Part shown: positions 17,396-26,659 of the stretch, in pieces | Layout of the letters: each line of letters starts with the position of its first letter | Position numbering within the stretch: the stretch's first letter is position 1 | Assembly (NCBI GenBank): GCA_052266715.1 | Contig: JBQPRB010000003.1 | From: Jeotgalibaca sp052266715 | Lineage (GTDB): Bacteria; Bacillota; Bacilli; Lactobacillales; Aerococcaceae | Strand: one strand, 5' to 3' | DNA length: 64,000 bases | Notes under the pieces: model-generated | Database searches by the model: none | What the model saw: only the letters and a program-made list of their open reading frames with translations | Told to the model about the DNA's origin: nothing | Program-made: the position numbers and the translations under genes

Positions 17396-18880
17396 ATGAA
17401 AGGGGTATTAGCATTCGATTTAGGAGCTTCCTCAGGAAGAGCGGTCTTAACCACCCTAGAGAATCAAAAAATGGTGATAAAAGAGGTTAACCGATTTTCA
17501 AATTATGCTATTGATAGCAACGGAAGTTTAAGATGGGATTTTGAATTTATAATGGATGAAATATATAAATCAATCAAAAAAGCTGAGCAATTAGGTGATT
17601 TTGATAGTTTGGCAATTGATACCTGGGGGGTAGATTTTGGATTACTTGATAAAAACGGAGAATTGATTGAAAATCCCTACCATTATAGAGACAAGAGAAC
17701 TAATGGTTCTTTTTCCAAGATTAAAGAAATTATTGATCCATTATCTTTGTACCAAAAAACAGGCATTCAAAATATGGAAATCAACACTTTATTCCAACTT
17801 TACACACTAAAAAATCAAAAACCAAAAATTTACGACAGAGCGGAACATCTTTTGATGATGCCAGATTTAATCAATTACTACTTAACGGGATCGATTAAAA
17901 CAGAGAGAACAATTGCCTCTACAACTCAATTATATAACCCCACAAAACAAAATTGGGATTATGGATTAATTGAAAAACTAGGTTTTAAAACAAGCATGTT
18001 TCCTGAAATTATCGATCCAGGCAATGTAGTCGGACGATTGAAAGATTCTATAGTTGAAAAATTGGGTGTATCTAATAAAAAGGTTATTGCGATAGGATCT
18101 CATGATACAGCAAGTGCGATTGTCTGTACACCTTTTAACAACAAAGAAACTCTATTCTTGTCGTCGGGCACATGGTCACTAATTGGGACACAGCTTAATG
18201 AACCAAATATTTCTGAAAATACTTATTATAATAATTTGTCAAATGAAACTGGTGTGGATAATAAGATAACGTTGTTGAAAAACATTACTGGTCTTTGGTT
18301 AATTCAGGAAGCCAAAAAACAGTTTGAAAGAGAAGGTAAAAATTACACCTTTGACGATATTTCCCAAATGGCAAAAAATGCGAAATCTGTTGAATGCTAT
18401 TTTGATACTGATTTAGCAGAGCTGACAGTTCCAGGAGACATACCAAAAAGAATCAGGCTACTCGCCAAAAAAACAAATCAGGATATTCCTTTAAGTGATG
18501 GAGAAATAGTAAGGGTAATTTACGAAAATCTTGCTTTAAAATATCGTACAGCTTATGAAGAGTTATGCGACAGCGTCGGTAAATATTTTAAAGATATATA
18601 CATAGTCGGTGGCGGAGCAAATGCAGATTTTCTTTCCCAATGTACAGCTAATTCATTAAATTTAAATGTAATTTCCGGGTTTACTGAGGCAACAGCTTTA
18701 GGTAATAGCCTAGTGCAGATGTTAGCTATGAATGTTATTGAAAGCTTGGATAATGGTAAAGCTATCCTAGCAAATTCATTTGAAACAAAAACATTCTCAC
18801 CAGAAGACAATGAAAATTGGGAAACAAAGTACTACAACTATAAACAAACTTTAAGTGGAGGCGTGAAAATTGGTAAATAA
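17396..18880 (+). CDS. fucK: FGGY kinase, RhaB/FucK-like (probable L-fuculokinase)
   Basis: A 494-residue FGGY-family kinase. It starts GVLAFDLGASSGRA and contains AIDTWGVDFGLLD near residues 76-88, SHDTASAIV and SSGTWSLIG near residues 235-265, and the nucleotide-binding IYIVGGGANADFLSQ near residue 400. The overall pattern is that of rhamnulokinase, and in Firmicutes this branch often serves as L-fuculokinase. With fucI and fucA in the same operon, conversion of L-fuculose to L-fuculose-1-phosphate is the likely role. GGAGGTG lies before the ATG. Its last bases overlap the next gene. A second, AraB-like kinase at 26660 might divide the labour. Confidence 0.75.
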   Translation: MKGVLAFDLGASSGRAVLTTLENQKMVIKEVNRFSNYAIDSNGSLRWDFEFIMDEIYKSIKKAEQLGDFDSLAIDTWGVDFGLLDKNGELIENPYHYRDKRTNGSFSKIKEIIDPLSLYQKTGIQNMEINTLFQLYTLKNQKPKIYDRAEHLLMMPDLINYYLTGSIKTERTIASTTQLYNPTKQNWDYGLIEKLGFKTSMFPEIIDPGNVVGRLKDSIVEKLGVSNKKVIAIGSHDTASAIVCTPFNNKETLFLSSGTWSLIGTQLNEPNISENTYYNNLSNETGVDNKITLLKNITGLWLIQEAKKQFEREGKNYTFDDISQMAKNAKSVECYFDTDLAELTVPGDIPKRIRLLAKKTNQDIPLSDGEIVRVIYENLALKYRTAYEELCDSVGKYFKDIYIVGGGANADFLSQCTANSLNLNVISGFTEATALGNSLVQMLAMNVIESLDNGKAILANSFETKTFSPEDNENWETKYYNYKQTLSGGVKIGK

Positions 18881-20021
18881 ATTAGTTCTAAATGAAGCCG
18901 CATATTTCGGTTCAAATGCTAGAAATGAAATTCCTAGAATAATTAAGGAACATAAATTTAAAAATGTTTTAGTAGTAACACAAAAAGAATTAATTGACTT
19001 GGGTGTTGCGACTAAAGTTACTGAATTATTGAGTCAGCAAGGAATTAATTATTCAATTTTTGATGAAGTACAAGAGAATCCAACAGTATCGAATGTTAAG
19101 GCAGGAATTATAAAAGCTAAAGAAATTTTAGCTGATGTGATTGTCGCTGTTGGTGGTGGGTCTGCTATTGATACTGCTAAAGCCATTGGTGTGGTTTTAA
19201 CCAATCCTGAGTTTGAAGATATAACAAGTTTGGAAGGAGCGGTTACCAATAATCGCTGTATTCCAATCATCGCAGTATCCACAACATCTGGGACTGCTGC
19301 AGAAGTAACGATTAACTATGTAATTACAGATGAAGAAAAACAAAGAAAATTTGTTGTTGTAGATCCAAACGACCTTCCTATTGTCGCAATTATTGATACC
19401 GACTTAGTAACAAGTATGCCGAAATCATTAGCGGCCTTTACAGGAATGGACGCCTTGACCCACGCCGTGGAAGGATACATTACAAGAGGTGCTTGGGAAA
19501 TTACAGATGCATTGCACTTACATGCTATTAAATTAATTGGAGAAAATCTAAGAGATTCAGCGCTTAAAGGATCAAAAGAAGCGAGAGAAAAAATGGCTAT
19601 TGCTCAGTATGTTGCAGGGATGGGATTCAGTAATGCTGGATTGGGAATCGTACACTCAATGGCTCACCCGCTAGGAGCTGTATATGGCATTGCTCATGGT
19701 GCAGCTAACGCAGTACTTTTACCATATGTCTTAGAATTTAATGCGGATGCAACGGGCACCCGATTCAAAGATATTGCTGAAGCTTTGGGAGTCAAAAATA
19801 CAGAGGCAATGAGTCAAAGTGAATATAGAAGAGCTGCTATCGATGCAGTAAAAGAGTTATCTACAGATTTAGGAATACCAGAAAAAATTTCTGAATTAGG
19901 AGTAAAAGAAGACGATTTAGAGTTATTAGCGGATTACGCGCTTAATGATGCTTGTACTCCAGGAAATCCAAAAGAAGTTACTAAAGAAGATTTGTTCGAA
20001 CTTTATAAGAAAGCATTTTAA
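18870..20021 (+). CDS. fucO: Lactaldehyde reductase / 1,2-propanediol oxidoreductase
   Basis: A 383-residue iron-dependent alcohol dehydrogenase. The NAD-binding GGGSAIDTAK is near residues 96-105, and the metal ligands are visible in GMDALTHAVEGY and in HSMAHPLGAVYGIAHG. It reduces the L-lactaldehyde released by FucA to 1,2-propanediol, regenerating NAD under anaerobic conditions. It starts at a TTG overlapping the kinase stop, with GGAGG 8 bases upstream, so translation is coupled. The operon position makes FucO more likely than a general butanol or 1,3-propanediol dehydrogenase. Confidence 0.87.
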   Translation: MVNKLVLNEAAYFGSNARNEIPRIIKEHKFKNVLVVTQKELIDLGVATKVTELLSQQGINYSIFDEVQENPTVSNVKAGIIKAKEILADVIVAVGGGSAIDTAKAIGVVLTNPEFEDITSLEGAVTNNRCIPIIAVSTTSGTAAEVTINYVITDEEKQRKFVVVDPNDLPIVAIIDTDLVTSMPKSLAAFTGMDALTHAVEGYITRGAWEITDALHLHAIKLIGENLRDSALKGSKEAREKMAIAQYVAGMGFSNAGLGIVHSMAHPLGAVYGIAHGAANAVLLPYVLEFNADATGTRFKDIAEALGVKNTEAMSQSEYRRAAIDAVKELSTDLGIPEKISELGVKEDDLELLADYALNDACTPGNPKEVTKEDLFELYKKAF

Positions 20022-20041
20022 TAATTGAGGAGGAAAATTTA

Positions 20042-21823
20042 ATGCAATATCCAAAACTAGGAATTAGACCAGTAATCGATGGACGACAAGGTGGAGTCCG
20101 TGAATCATTAGAAAATAAAACGATGCAAATGGCTTTGGAAGCTAAAAAATTGATTGAGGAAAGTTTACGATATGCAGACGGAACACCCGCCCAATGTGTG
20201 ATAGCTGATCGTACAATTGGCGGTAGAGGCGATGCTGGTAAAGTTACCGATCAGTTTTCTACCGAGAATATTGTTGCAACATTAACTGTAACGCCAGCCT
20301 GGTGCTATGGAACGGAAGTATTGGATTTAGATCCTACAAATATCAAGGCTGTTTGGGGATTCAATGGTACCGAAAGACCAGGTGCTGTATTTTTAGCAGC
20401 CTCAACTGCTGCTTATGCACAAAAAGGGCAACCCGTATTTAAAATTTATGGAGAAGAAGTACAAGATTTGGATGACAATTCTATTCCAACAGATGTACGG
20501 AAAAAATTACTTTCTTTTGCCAAAGGAGTATTTGCAGTTGGGCAAATGAAAGGTAAATCATATGTGAATATCGGATCTTCATGTATGGGAATTGCTGGCT
20601 CACAGGTAGATAGTGAATTGTTCAATAAATACTTAGGCATGGCTGTAGAATATGTGGATATGACAGAAATTTTAAGACGAATTACTTTAGAAATTTATGA
20701 TAAAGATGAATATGAAAAAGCTTTGGCCTGGATTAAGGAGAATTGTAAAGAAGGCCATGATTTAAATGAAGGGAAAGACTTCCCAGAAATTATTACCAAG
20801 TCTAAAGTTGTCGCTGCAGACAAAGATTGGGAATTTATTGCTAAGCATGCCATCATTACACGAGATATTATGTTTGGTAATGAAAAATTGGCAGACATTG
20901 GTTGGAAAGAAGAAGCTCGTGGAAGAAATGCTATTTCCGGTGGATTCCAAGGGCAACGCCAATGGACCGATTGGTTACCAAATGGAGATTTCACGGAAGC
21001 GATCATGAATTCTACTTTTGATTGGAATGGACCTCGTCCTATCACACCTTTTGCAACTGAAAATGATACTCTAAATGGAGCTTCGTTGATGTTGGGGACA
21101 CTTGTTACTAATAAGGCACCAATGTTTGCGGACGTTAGAACGTACTGGAGTCCGGAGTCTGTTGAACGTGTGACTGGCCATAAGCTTGAAGGAAAAGCAA
21201 AAGATGGAATTATTCTTTTGAAAAATTCAGGAGCTGCTGCTTTGGATATGAGCGGAGCCGTTAAAGACGAAGAAGGAAAAGCTGTCACTAAAGAATTCTG
21301 GAATATGACAGAATCAGATGTTCAAGCATGTGTAGATGCAACTGTTTGGTGTAGAGCAAACTATGAATATTTCCGAGGTGGTGGTTACTCTTCACGGTTC
21401 GTAACGAATGAAGAAATGCCAATTACGATGTATCGCGTGAATGTGGCAGATGGTGTCGGACCAACATTGCAAATTGCAGAAGGATATACATGCAAAATCG
21501 ATTCCGAAGCTTCACAAATTATCGATGATCGTACTGATAATGCTTGGCCTACTACATGGTTTGCGCCTAACTTAGGAGAACCAGGATTTGAAACGGTTTA
21601 CAATGTCATGAATAATTGGGAGTCCAATCATAGTTCCAGCGTCTATGGACACGTTGGCGATGAATTGATTACATTAGCAAGTATGTTACGTATTCCAGTC
21701 GTATTCCATAATGTACCGAGGGAACGCATCTTCCGCCCTCATACTTTTGGAACTTTTGGTACCAAGGACTTAGAAAGTGCTGATTTTGAAGCATGTAAAA
21801 ACTATGGACCATTGTACGGATAA
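20042..21823 (+). CDS. fucI: L-fucose isomerase
   Basis: A 593-residue protein, the usual FucI length. It begins YPKLGIRPVIDGRQGGVRES. The conserved ADRTIGGRGDAG, VWGFNGTERPGAV and IGSSCMGIAGSQVD segments identify the family. It interconverts L-fucose and L-fuculose (also D-arabinose and D-ribulose) using manganese in the cytoplasm. The gene follows fucO by 20 bases with a TGAGGAGG site and precedes the mutarotase gene. The D-arabinose activity known for the family could explain the extra pentulokinase downstream. Confidence 0.95.
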   Translation: MQYPKLGIRPVIDGRQGGVRESLENKTMQMALEAKKLIEESLRYADGTPAQCVIADRTIGGRGDAGKVTDQFSTENIVATLTVTPAWCYGTEVLDLDPTNIKAVWGFNGTERPGAVFLAASTAAYAQKGQPVFKIYGEEVQDLDDNSIPTDVRKKLLSFAKGVFAVGQMKGKSYVNIGSSCMGIAGSQVDSELFNKYLGMAVEYVDMTEILRRITLEIYDKDEYEKALAWIKENCKEGHDLNEGKDFPEIITKSKVVAADKDWEFIAKHAIITRDIMFGNEKLADIGWKEEARGRNAISGGFQGQRQWTDWLPNGDFTEAIMNSTFDWNGPRPITPFATENDTLNGASLMLGTLVTNKAPMFADVRTYWSPESVERVTGHKLEGKAKDGIILLKNSGAAALDMSGAVKDEEGKAVTKEFWNMTESDVQACVDATVWCRANYEYFRGGGYSSRFVTNEEMPITMYRVNVADGVGPTLQIAEGYTCKIDSEASQIIDDRTDNAWPTTWFAPNLGEPGFETVYNVMNNWESNHSSSVYGHVGDELITLASMLRIPVVFHNVPRERIFRPHTFGTFGTKDLESADFEACKNYGPLYG

Positions 21824-21842
21824 TAATCGGAGGTAAAGGAAA

Positions 21843-22268
21843 ATGTTAAAAAAAATACCTAAAATCATTTCACCAGAATTACTAAAAATATTGTCTGAAA
21901 TGGGTCATGGCGACGAGTTAGTGATTGCAGATGGAAATTTTCCATCTGCAGCACTTAACGATCGAGTTGTACGCTACGATGGTAATAATGTTCCAGAATT
22001 AATGACTGCTATTCTTGAGCTATATCCTTTAGATTCATACGCGGAGCATCAAGTTTTTCTGATGGGTATAAGCGAAGGAGATTCATACGAACCTACCATA
22101 TGGAATGAATATACGGAAATATTAAAAAAATCCGGCGAGCCCTACAGTGTGAAATATTTAGAACGTTTTGAATTCTATGAACAAGCAAAAAATGCATATG
22201 CTGTGGTTGCGACCGGTGAAGAAGCGCTCTACGCAAATATAATCATAAAAAAAGGCGTAATTAAGTAA
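21843..22268 (+). CDS. fucU: L-fucose mutarotase
   Basis: A 141-residue protein of the RbsD/FucU family, interconverting alpha- and beta-L-fucose. LKILSEMGHGDELVIADGNF near residues 13-32 carries the conserved catalytic histidine of the family. FucU is favoured over RbsD (D-ribose pyranase) because it lies 20 bases after fucI. It speeds supply of the anomer used by the isomerase after import of fucose. Confidence 0.9.
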   Translation: MLKKIPKIISPELLKILSEMGHGDELVIADGNFPSAALNDRVVRYDGNNVPELMTAILELYPLDSYAEHQVFLMGISEGDSYEPTIWNEYTEILKKSGEPYSVKYLERFEFYEQAKNAYAVVATGEEALYANIIIKKGVIK

Positions 22269-22281
22269 GGAGAGATTCCAT

Positions 22282-23811
22282 ATGAGCGAAAAATTATTAG
22301 AGATGAAAAACATTTCGAAATCTTTTTCAGGGGTCAAAGCCCTTGATAATGTTCAGTTTGATCTTTTTTCAGGTGAAGTACATGCATTAATGGGTGAGAA
22401 TGGAGCGGGGAAGTCCACACTCATGAAAATTTTGACGGGTGTATATACCAGAGATAGTGGAACTGTAGTAATTAATGGGCAAGAAAAAGTATATTCGAGT
22501 CCTAAAGAAGCTCAGGATGATGGTGTTGTAATTGTCCATCAAGAGCTAAACATGATGAAAGATTTAACAGTTGCTGAAAATATATTTATTGGTCGAGAAA
22601 CTAAAACTAAAGGGTTGTTTATTGATGATAAAGATTTAGTGAACAAATCTAAAAATCTTTTCGAAAAATTAGGCGTTGCTATCGATCCGAATCAACGGGT
22701 CGGAGAGTTAACAGTGGGAAATCAACAAATGGTTGAAATCGCAAAAGCGATAAGTATGAATGCCAAAATAATTGTTTTTGATGAACCAACCGCAGCTTTA
22801 TCAAACAAAGAAATTGAAGATTTATTTATAATAATCAGAGATCTAAGAAAGCAAGGAATTGGTATCGTTTACATATCTCATCGGATGGATGAAATTGGAA
22901 TTATCACCGATCGAATTACCATAATGAGAGATGGAACTTATGTAAACACCGTACATACTGAGAGTACATCAAAAGAGGATATCATCCGGATGATGGTAGG
23001 AAGAACTTTAACTGAAGAGCCGAAAAAAAAATCAAATGTTGATTCAAATGCCCCTGTAGTTCTCGAAGTGAAAAATCTAAATGCAGGGTCAATGGTAAAG
23101 GATATTAGCTTCACATTAAGAAAAGGCGAAATCCTTGGCTTTTCAGGCTTAATGGGAGCAGGGAGAACTGAAACAGCCAGAGCTATTTTTGGCGCAGATA
23201 GGCTTGATTCTGGAGAAATTTACATCAATGGTGAAAAAGTTACTATCAACAATACAACAGATGCTGTTAATTTGGGTATCGGATATATATCGGAAGACAG
23301 AAGACGATACGGGATTTTAACAGAAAAATCCATTGCTCACAATATAGCATTACCTACATTAGAAAATTTTCAAAAGAATAAGTTAATTGATGAGAAGAAG
23401 ATTTTGACGGAAACCGATATCTATCGAGAAAAATTAAAAATTAAGTCTAGCTCACCTACTCAACTCGTTAAGAATTTGTCTGGTGGTAACCAGCAAAAGG
23501 TTGTAATTGCAAAATGGCTAGTCAGAGACAGTGATATTATCATTTTGGATGAACCTACCAGAGGGATTGATATTGGAGCAAAAAGTGAAATATATGATTT
23601 GATCAATGAACTTGTGGAAATGGGTAAATCTATTATCATGATATCTTCAGAAATGACTGAGATTTTAAGAATGAGTGATAGAGTTATCGTTTTATGTGAA
23701 GGCAGAATGACAGGAGAAGTATCAATTGAAGAAGCGACGCAAGAAAAAATATTGACTTTAGCAACTACAAGAAATGGAGATGAGAATAATGAGCAACGTA
23801 GAATTAGCTAA
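22282..23811 (+). CDS. CUT2 sugar ABC transporter ATP-binding protein (RbsA/MglA type)
   Basis: A 509-residue protein with two ABC cassettes. The first has Walker A GENGAGKST (near residue 39), signature VGNQQMVEIAKA and Walker B IIVFDEPTAALS. The second has the degenerate Walker A typical of this family (GLMGAGRTE), signature LSGGNQQKVVIAKWL and ILDEPTRGIDIGAK. It powers the permease encoded next. Placement inside the fuc operon implies L-fucose as substrate instead of ribose or galactose, but this is inferred. The last codons overlap the permease gene. Confidence 0.88.
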   Translation: MSEKLLEMKNISKSFSGVKALDNVQFDLFSGEVHALMGENGAGKSTLMKILTGVYTRDSGTVVINGQEKVYSSPKEAQDDGVVIVHQELNMMKDLTVAENIFIGRETKTKGLFIDDKDLVNKSKNLFEKLGVAIDPNQRVGELTVGNQQMVEIAKAISMNAKIIVFDEPTAALSNKEIEDLFIIIRDLRKQGIGIVYISHRMDEIGIITDRITIMRDGTYVNTVHTESTSKEDIIRMMVGRTLTEEPKKKSNVDSNAPVVLEVKNLNAGSMVKDISFTLRKGEILGFSGLMGAGRTETARAIFGADRLDSGEIYINGEKVTINNTTDAVNLGIGYISEDRRRYGILTEKSIAHNIALPTLENFQKNKLIDEKKILTETDIYREKLKIKSSSPTQLVKNLSGGNQQKVVIAKWLVRDSDIIILDEPTRGIDIGAKSEIYDLINELVEMGKSIIMISSEMTEILRMSDRVIVLCEGRMTGEVSIEEATQEKILTLATTRNGDENNEQRRIS

Positions 23812-24784
23812 TCCGAAAAAAAATAGTACCTTTAAGAATTTAGCGAGCTCTCAGCAATTTGTAGCAGGGTTAGCTTTAGTAATTGTGTATCTAATTTTCT
23901 ATTTTATGAGTGATTCCTTCCAATCGGTTAATACTTTAACCAGTATTTTTGATTCAGCTTACTATATTGGCTTCCTTGCAATTGGGGTTACATTCGTAAT
24001 CGCTACTGGTGGGATCGACCTATCATTAGGGACAGGGATGATTGCAGCTGCACTAACTGGAGGTATGCTCTACCAAACACTAGGGTTACCAGTTTGGGTT
24101 GCTCTATTGGGAACTTTAATCTTCGGTATCTTATTAGGGGTGTTGAATGGATTTTTGATCGCTAAGCTCAATTTACCACCTTTTATTGCTACATTAGGTA
24201 CACAGATGGTTACAAGAGGACTTGGATCCATCATAACTAATGTGCAAACAATCAACTATCCACTTAGAAATAGCCCAGAGGGATATTACAAAAGTTTATT
24301 CAAAACTGCAAATAATTTTCCGACGGGAATTATACTTTTAATTATCTTTGCAGTTCTCATGTCAATTGTACTGAACCATACTTCTAATGGCCGTTATATT
24401 TTATCAATTGGTAGTAATGAGGAAGCTGCTCGCTTGTCAGGTATTAATACAGTGAAGTGGAAATGGAGTGCCTATATTATTAGTGGATTCTTCATTGGAT
24501 TAGCTGGTATTGCTTACGCTGCAACATACACATCTATTCTTCCTGGCGAAGGAATGGGAATGGAAACTGATGCAATTGCGGGTGTAATTATTGGTGGAAC
24601 GTCCATGTCAGGTGGGATTGCAAGTATCACTGGAACTATGATTGGTGTTTTCATTATGGCAGTCTTGAAGACTGGACTACCATTTATTGGACTTCAACCT
24701 CATTATCAAACATTTATCACTGGTATCGTTATAATTGTTGCTGTTTTAGTCGATGTTATTAAACAAAAGAAAAAGAGAGTATAG
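23789..24784 (+). CDS. CUT2 sugar ABC transporter permease (RbsC type)
   Basis: A 331-residue membrane protein with about ten hydrophobic helices. GVTFVIATGGIDLSLGTGM and GSNEEAARLSGI are hallmark stretches of RbsC-like permeases. An in-frame ATG at 23774 exists, but the ATG at 23789 is preceded at 9 bases by GGAG. The gene overlaps the ATPase gene by 23 bases. It forms the homodimeric channel for the probable fucose importer. Confidence 0.87.
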   Translation: MSNVELANPKKNSTFKNLASSQQFVAGLALVIVYLIFYFMSDSFQSVNTLTSIFDSAYYIGFLAIGVTFVIATGGIDLSLGTGMIAAALTGGMLYQTLGLPVWVALLGTLIFGILLGVLNGFLIAKLNLPPFIATLGTQMVTRGLGSIITNVQTINYPLRNSPEGYYKSLFKTANNFPTGIILLIIFAVLMSIVLNHTSNGRYILSIGSNEEAARLSGINTVKWKWSAYIISGFFIGLAGIAYAATYTSILPGEGMGMETDAIAGVIIGGTSMSGGIASITGTMIGVFIMAVLKTGLPFIGLQPHYQTFITGIVIIVAVLVDVIKQKKKRV

Positions 24785-24797
24785 GGGGATATCAAAA

Positions 24798-25913
24798 ATG
24801 AAATTTAACAACAAGGTTAAATCGTTTGTATTGGGAGTTTCATCTTTAGTTTTATTAGCAGCGTGTGGATCTACAAGTGCAGGAGATACTACAAGTAATT
24901 CTACCGATTCAGAGGCTTCTAATGGCGACAGCATCACAATTGAAGTTGTAGCTAAGGGATTCCAACATCAATTTTGGAAATCTGTAAATGATGGCGCTGA
25001 CAAAGCAGCTGAAGAATTTGGAGCAACAATTAATTTTGTGGGACCTGCAAACGAAACTGCTATTCAAGAACAAGTACAAATGTTGAGTAATGCTATAAAT
25101 AAGAATCCAAGTGCAATCGTATTGGCTTCTTTAGATACAGAATCTCAAATTGATTTACTAAATCAAGCTTCGGATTCAAATATTCCTATTATCGGATTTG
25201 ACTCAGGTGTTCCAAATGCACCAGAGGGAAGCATTGCTGCCAATGCTTCAACTGATAATTATGTAGCAGCAACTATTGGTGCTGAAAAGATTTTCGAAGC
25301 TTTAGAAGCTGAAATCAGTGGTGCAACAAAAGAAAAACCTGTACGAATCGGTGTCCTTTCACAGGAGGTCAACTCACAATCAATCACAGATCGTACGAAT
25401 GGTTTTATTGACAAAATGGTTGAATTAGCATCTTCTGTCGATGGATTAAAAGATTCTGTAGCTGTCGTTGGACATAGTAAATTTGCTAATGGCGTTTCTG
25501 AAGGTGACGCGGCTGTAATTATTGATCTTCAAGTTCCGGCTCAAATGACAGATGCTGCTGGTCAAACTACAGGACAAACGCTTTTAAATAAAAATGATAC
25601 AATTGCAGTCTTTGGCTCAAATGAATTTGCTGCAAAAGGATTAATTAATGCTAATAACTCTGTTGGTGGTATTCTCGGAGACAAAGTATTAGCAGTAGGA
25701 TTCGATTCAGGTAAGATTCAGCAAGATGCTATTAGAAATGAAGTTTTCTATGGCTCGATTACTCAAGATCCCGTATCTATTGGATACAAAGCTGTAGAGT
25801 TAGCAATAAAAGCATTAAATGGGGAAACAGTAGACGACGTTGATACTGGTGCAGTTTGGTATGACTCATCAAATATTGATTCTGATGAAGTTTCACCACT
25901 ACTTTACGAGTAA
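24798..25913 (+). CDS. CUT2 sugar-binding lipoprotein (RbsB type), probable fucose binder
   Basis: A 371-residue periplasmic-binding-type lipoprotein. The signal peptide ends in lipobox LAAC, followed by a Ser/Thr/Asp-rich linker and a type I sugar-binding fold (EVVAKGFQHQFWKSVNDGADKA region, VFGSNEFAAKG, AVGFDSG). It should be tethered outside the cell and deliver sugar to the RbsC-like permease. The frame begins earlier inside the permease gene, but AGGGGG before the ATG at 24798 and the signal peptide fix the start. Fucose as ligand is inferred from the operon. Confidence 0.85.
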   Translation: MKFNNKVKSFVLGVSSLVLLAACGSTSAGDTTSNSTDSEASNGDSITIEVVAKGFQHQFWKSVNDGADKAAEEFGATINFVGPANETAIQEQVQMLSNAINKNPSAIVLASLDTESQIDLLNQASDSNIPIIGFDSGVPNAPEGSIAANASTDNYVAATIGAEKIFEALEAEISGATKEKPVRIGVLSQEVNSQSITDRTNGFIDKMVELASSVDGLKDSVAVVGHSKFANGVSEGDAAVIIDLQVPAQMTDAAGQTTGQTLLNKNDTIAVFGSNEFAAKGLINANNSVGGILGDKVLAVGFDSGKIQQDAIRNEVFYGSITQDPVSIGYKAVELAIKALNGETVDDVDTGAVWYDSSNIDSDEVSPLLYE

Positions 25914-25940
25914 TAATCCATAGAAAAGAGGAATCATATC

Positions 25941-26591
25941 GTGTTAGAAAAAGAGAGAAAACAATTAGTTAAGTTTGGGAAAAAACTGTTAGATGAAAAA
26001 TACACACTTGGAACAGGTGGTAATTTAAGTATTTATAACAGAGAACTAGAATTAATGGCCATTACCCCTTCTGGAATTCCTTTTCATGAAATTGAAGAAG
26101 AAGATATAGTGATTATGCAACTTGATGGGACTATCGTAGAGGGAAAAAGGAGCCAATCCAGTGAATGGGTAATGCATAAATTGTTTTATGAGCGAAGAAC
26201 AGATATTAATGCTGTCATTCATGGCCATACTATTCACTCAACTGTTTTAGCAGAGCTAAGATGGCCATTGCCAGCAACACATTATATGCTGGCTGTAGCT
26301 GGAAAAGATGTGAAATGTGCAGAATACGCTTCATACGGAACTCCAGAATTGGCTGAAAATGCGTTTGAAGCTATGACAGATAGAAAGGCAGTATTATTAG
26401 CAAATCATGGAATTCTTACAGGAGCAGTGGATTTACCAAATGCTTACAATGTCCTTGAAGAAGTCGAATATTGCTCTGAAATATATATTAAAGCCAAAAG
26501 TATTGGCGAACCAATAGTGATTGACGATGAAGAAATGGAAAGAATGGCAGAAAAATTCAAGACATATGGACAAATTAAAGAAAAAGTTTAA
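25941..26591 (+). CDS. fucA: L-fuculose-1-phosphate aldolase
   Basis: A 216-residue class II aldolase of the FucA/AraD family. TGGNLSI near residue 28, HGHTIHSTVL (zinc-binding HxH) and LANHGIL (third histidine), with Glu in SSEWVMH, match the known zinc and catalytic site. It splits L-fuculose-1-phosphate into dihydroxyacetone phosphate and L-lactaldehyde. The start is GTG with AAAGAGG upstream. FucA is preferred over AraD because of length and the fucI/fucU/fucO context. A strong hairpin follows. Confidence 0.9.
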   Translation: MLEKERKQLVKFGKKLLDEKYTLGTGGNLSIYNRELELMAITPSGIPFHEIEEEDIVIMQLDGTIVEGKRSQSSEWVMHKLFYERRTDINAVIHGHTIHSTVLAELRWPLPATHYMLAVAGKDVKCAEYASYGTPELAENAFEAMTDRKAVLLANHGILTGAVDLPNAYNVLEEVEYCSEIYIKAKSIGEPIVIDDEEMERMAEKFKTYGQIKEKV

Positions 26592-26609
26592 ATAATAGAC
26601 AAGAACATG

Positions 26610-26643
26610 CGAAGGCTGGGCTGATAAGCCCAGCCTTCGTTTT
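26610..26643 (+). terminator. Strong terminator-like hairpin between fucA and the AraB-like kinase
   Basis: A perfect 13-base stem (CGAAGGCTGGGCT with AGCCCAGCCTTCG) with a GATA loop is followed by TTTT. It lies immediately before the ribosome binding site of the next gene, so it may attenuate instead of fully ending the operon. I see no clear promoter between it and the next start. Confidence 0.85.
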
Positions 26644-26659
26644 CAAAAGGAGAATGAAA

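Noticed and set aside
20695..21288. Minus-strand frame of 197 codons inside fucI
   Set aside because: It is fully contained in fucI, has serine- and proline-rich composition typical of antisense frames and no ribosome binding site.
26610..26643. Hairpin after fucA as a riboswitch
   Set aside because: It is a simple perfect stem with a T-run and no conserved aptamer-like elements; a terminator or attenuator explains it.
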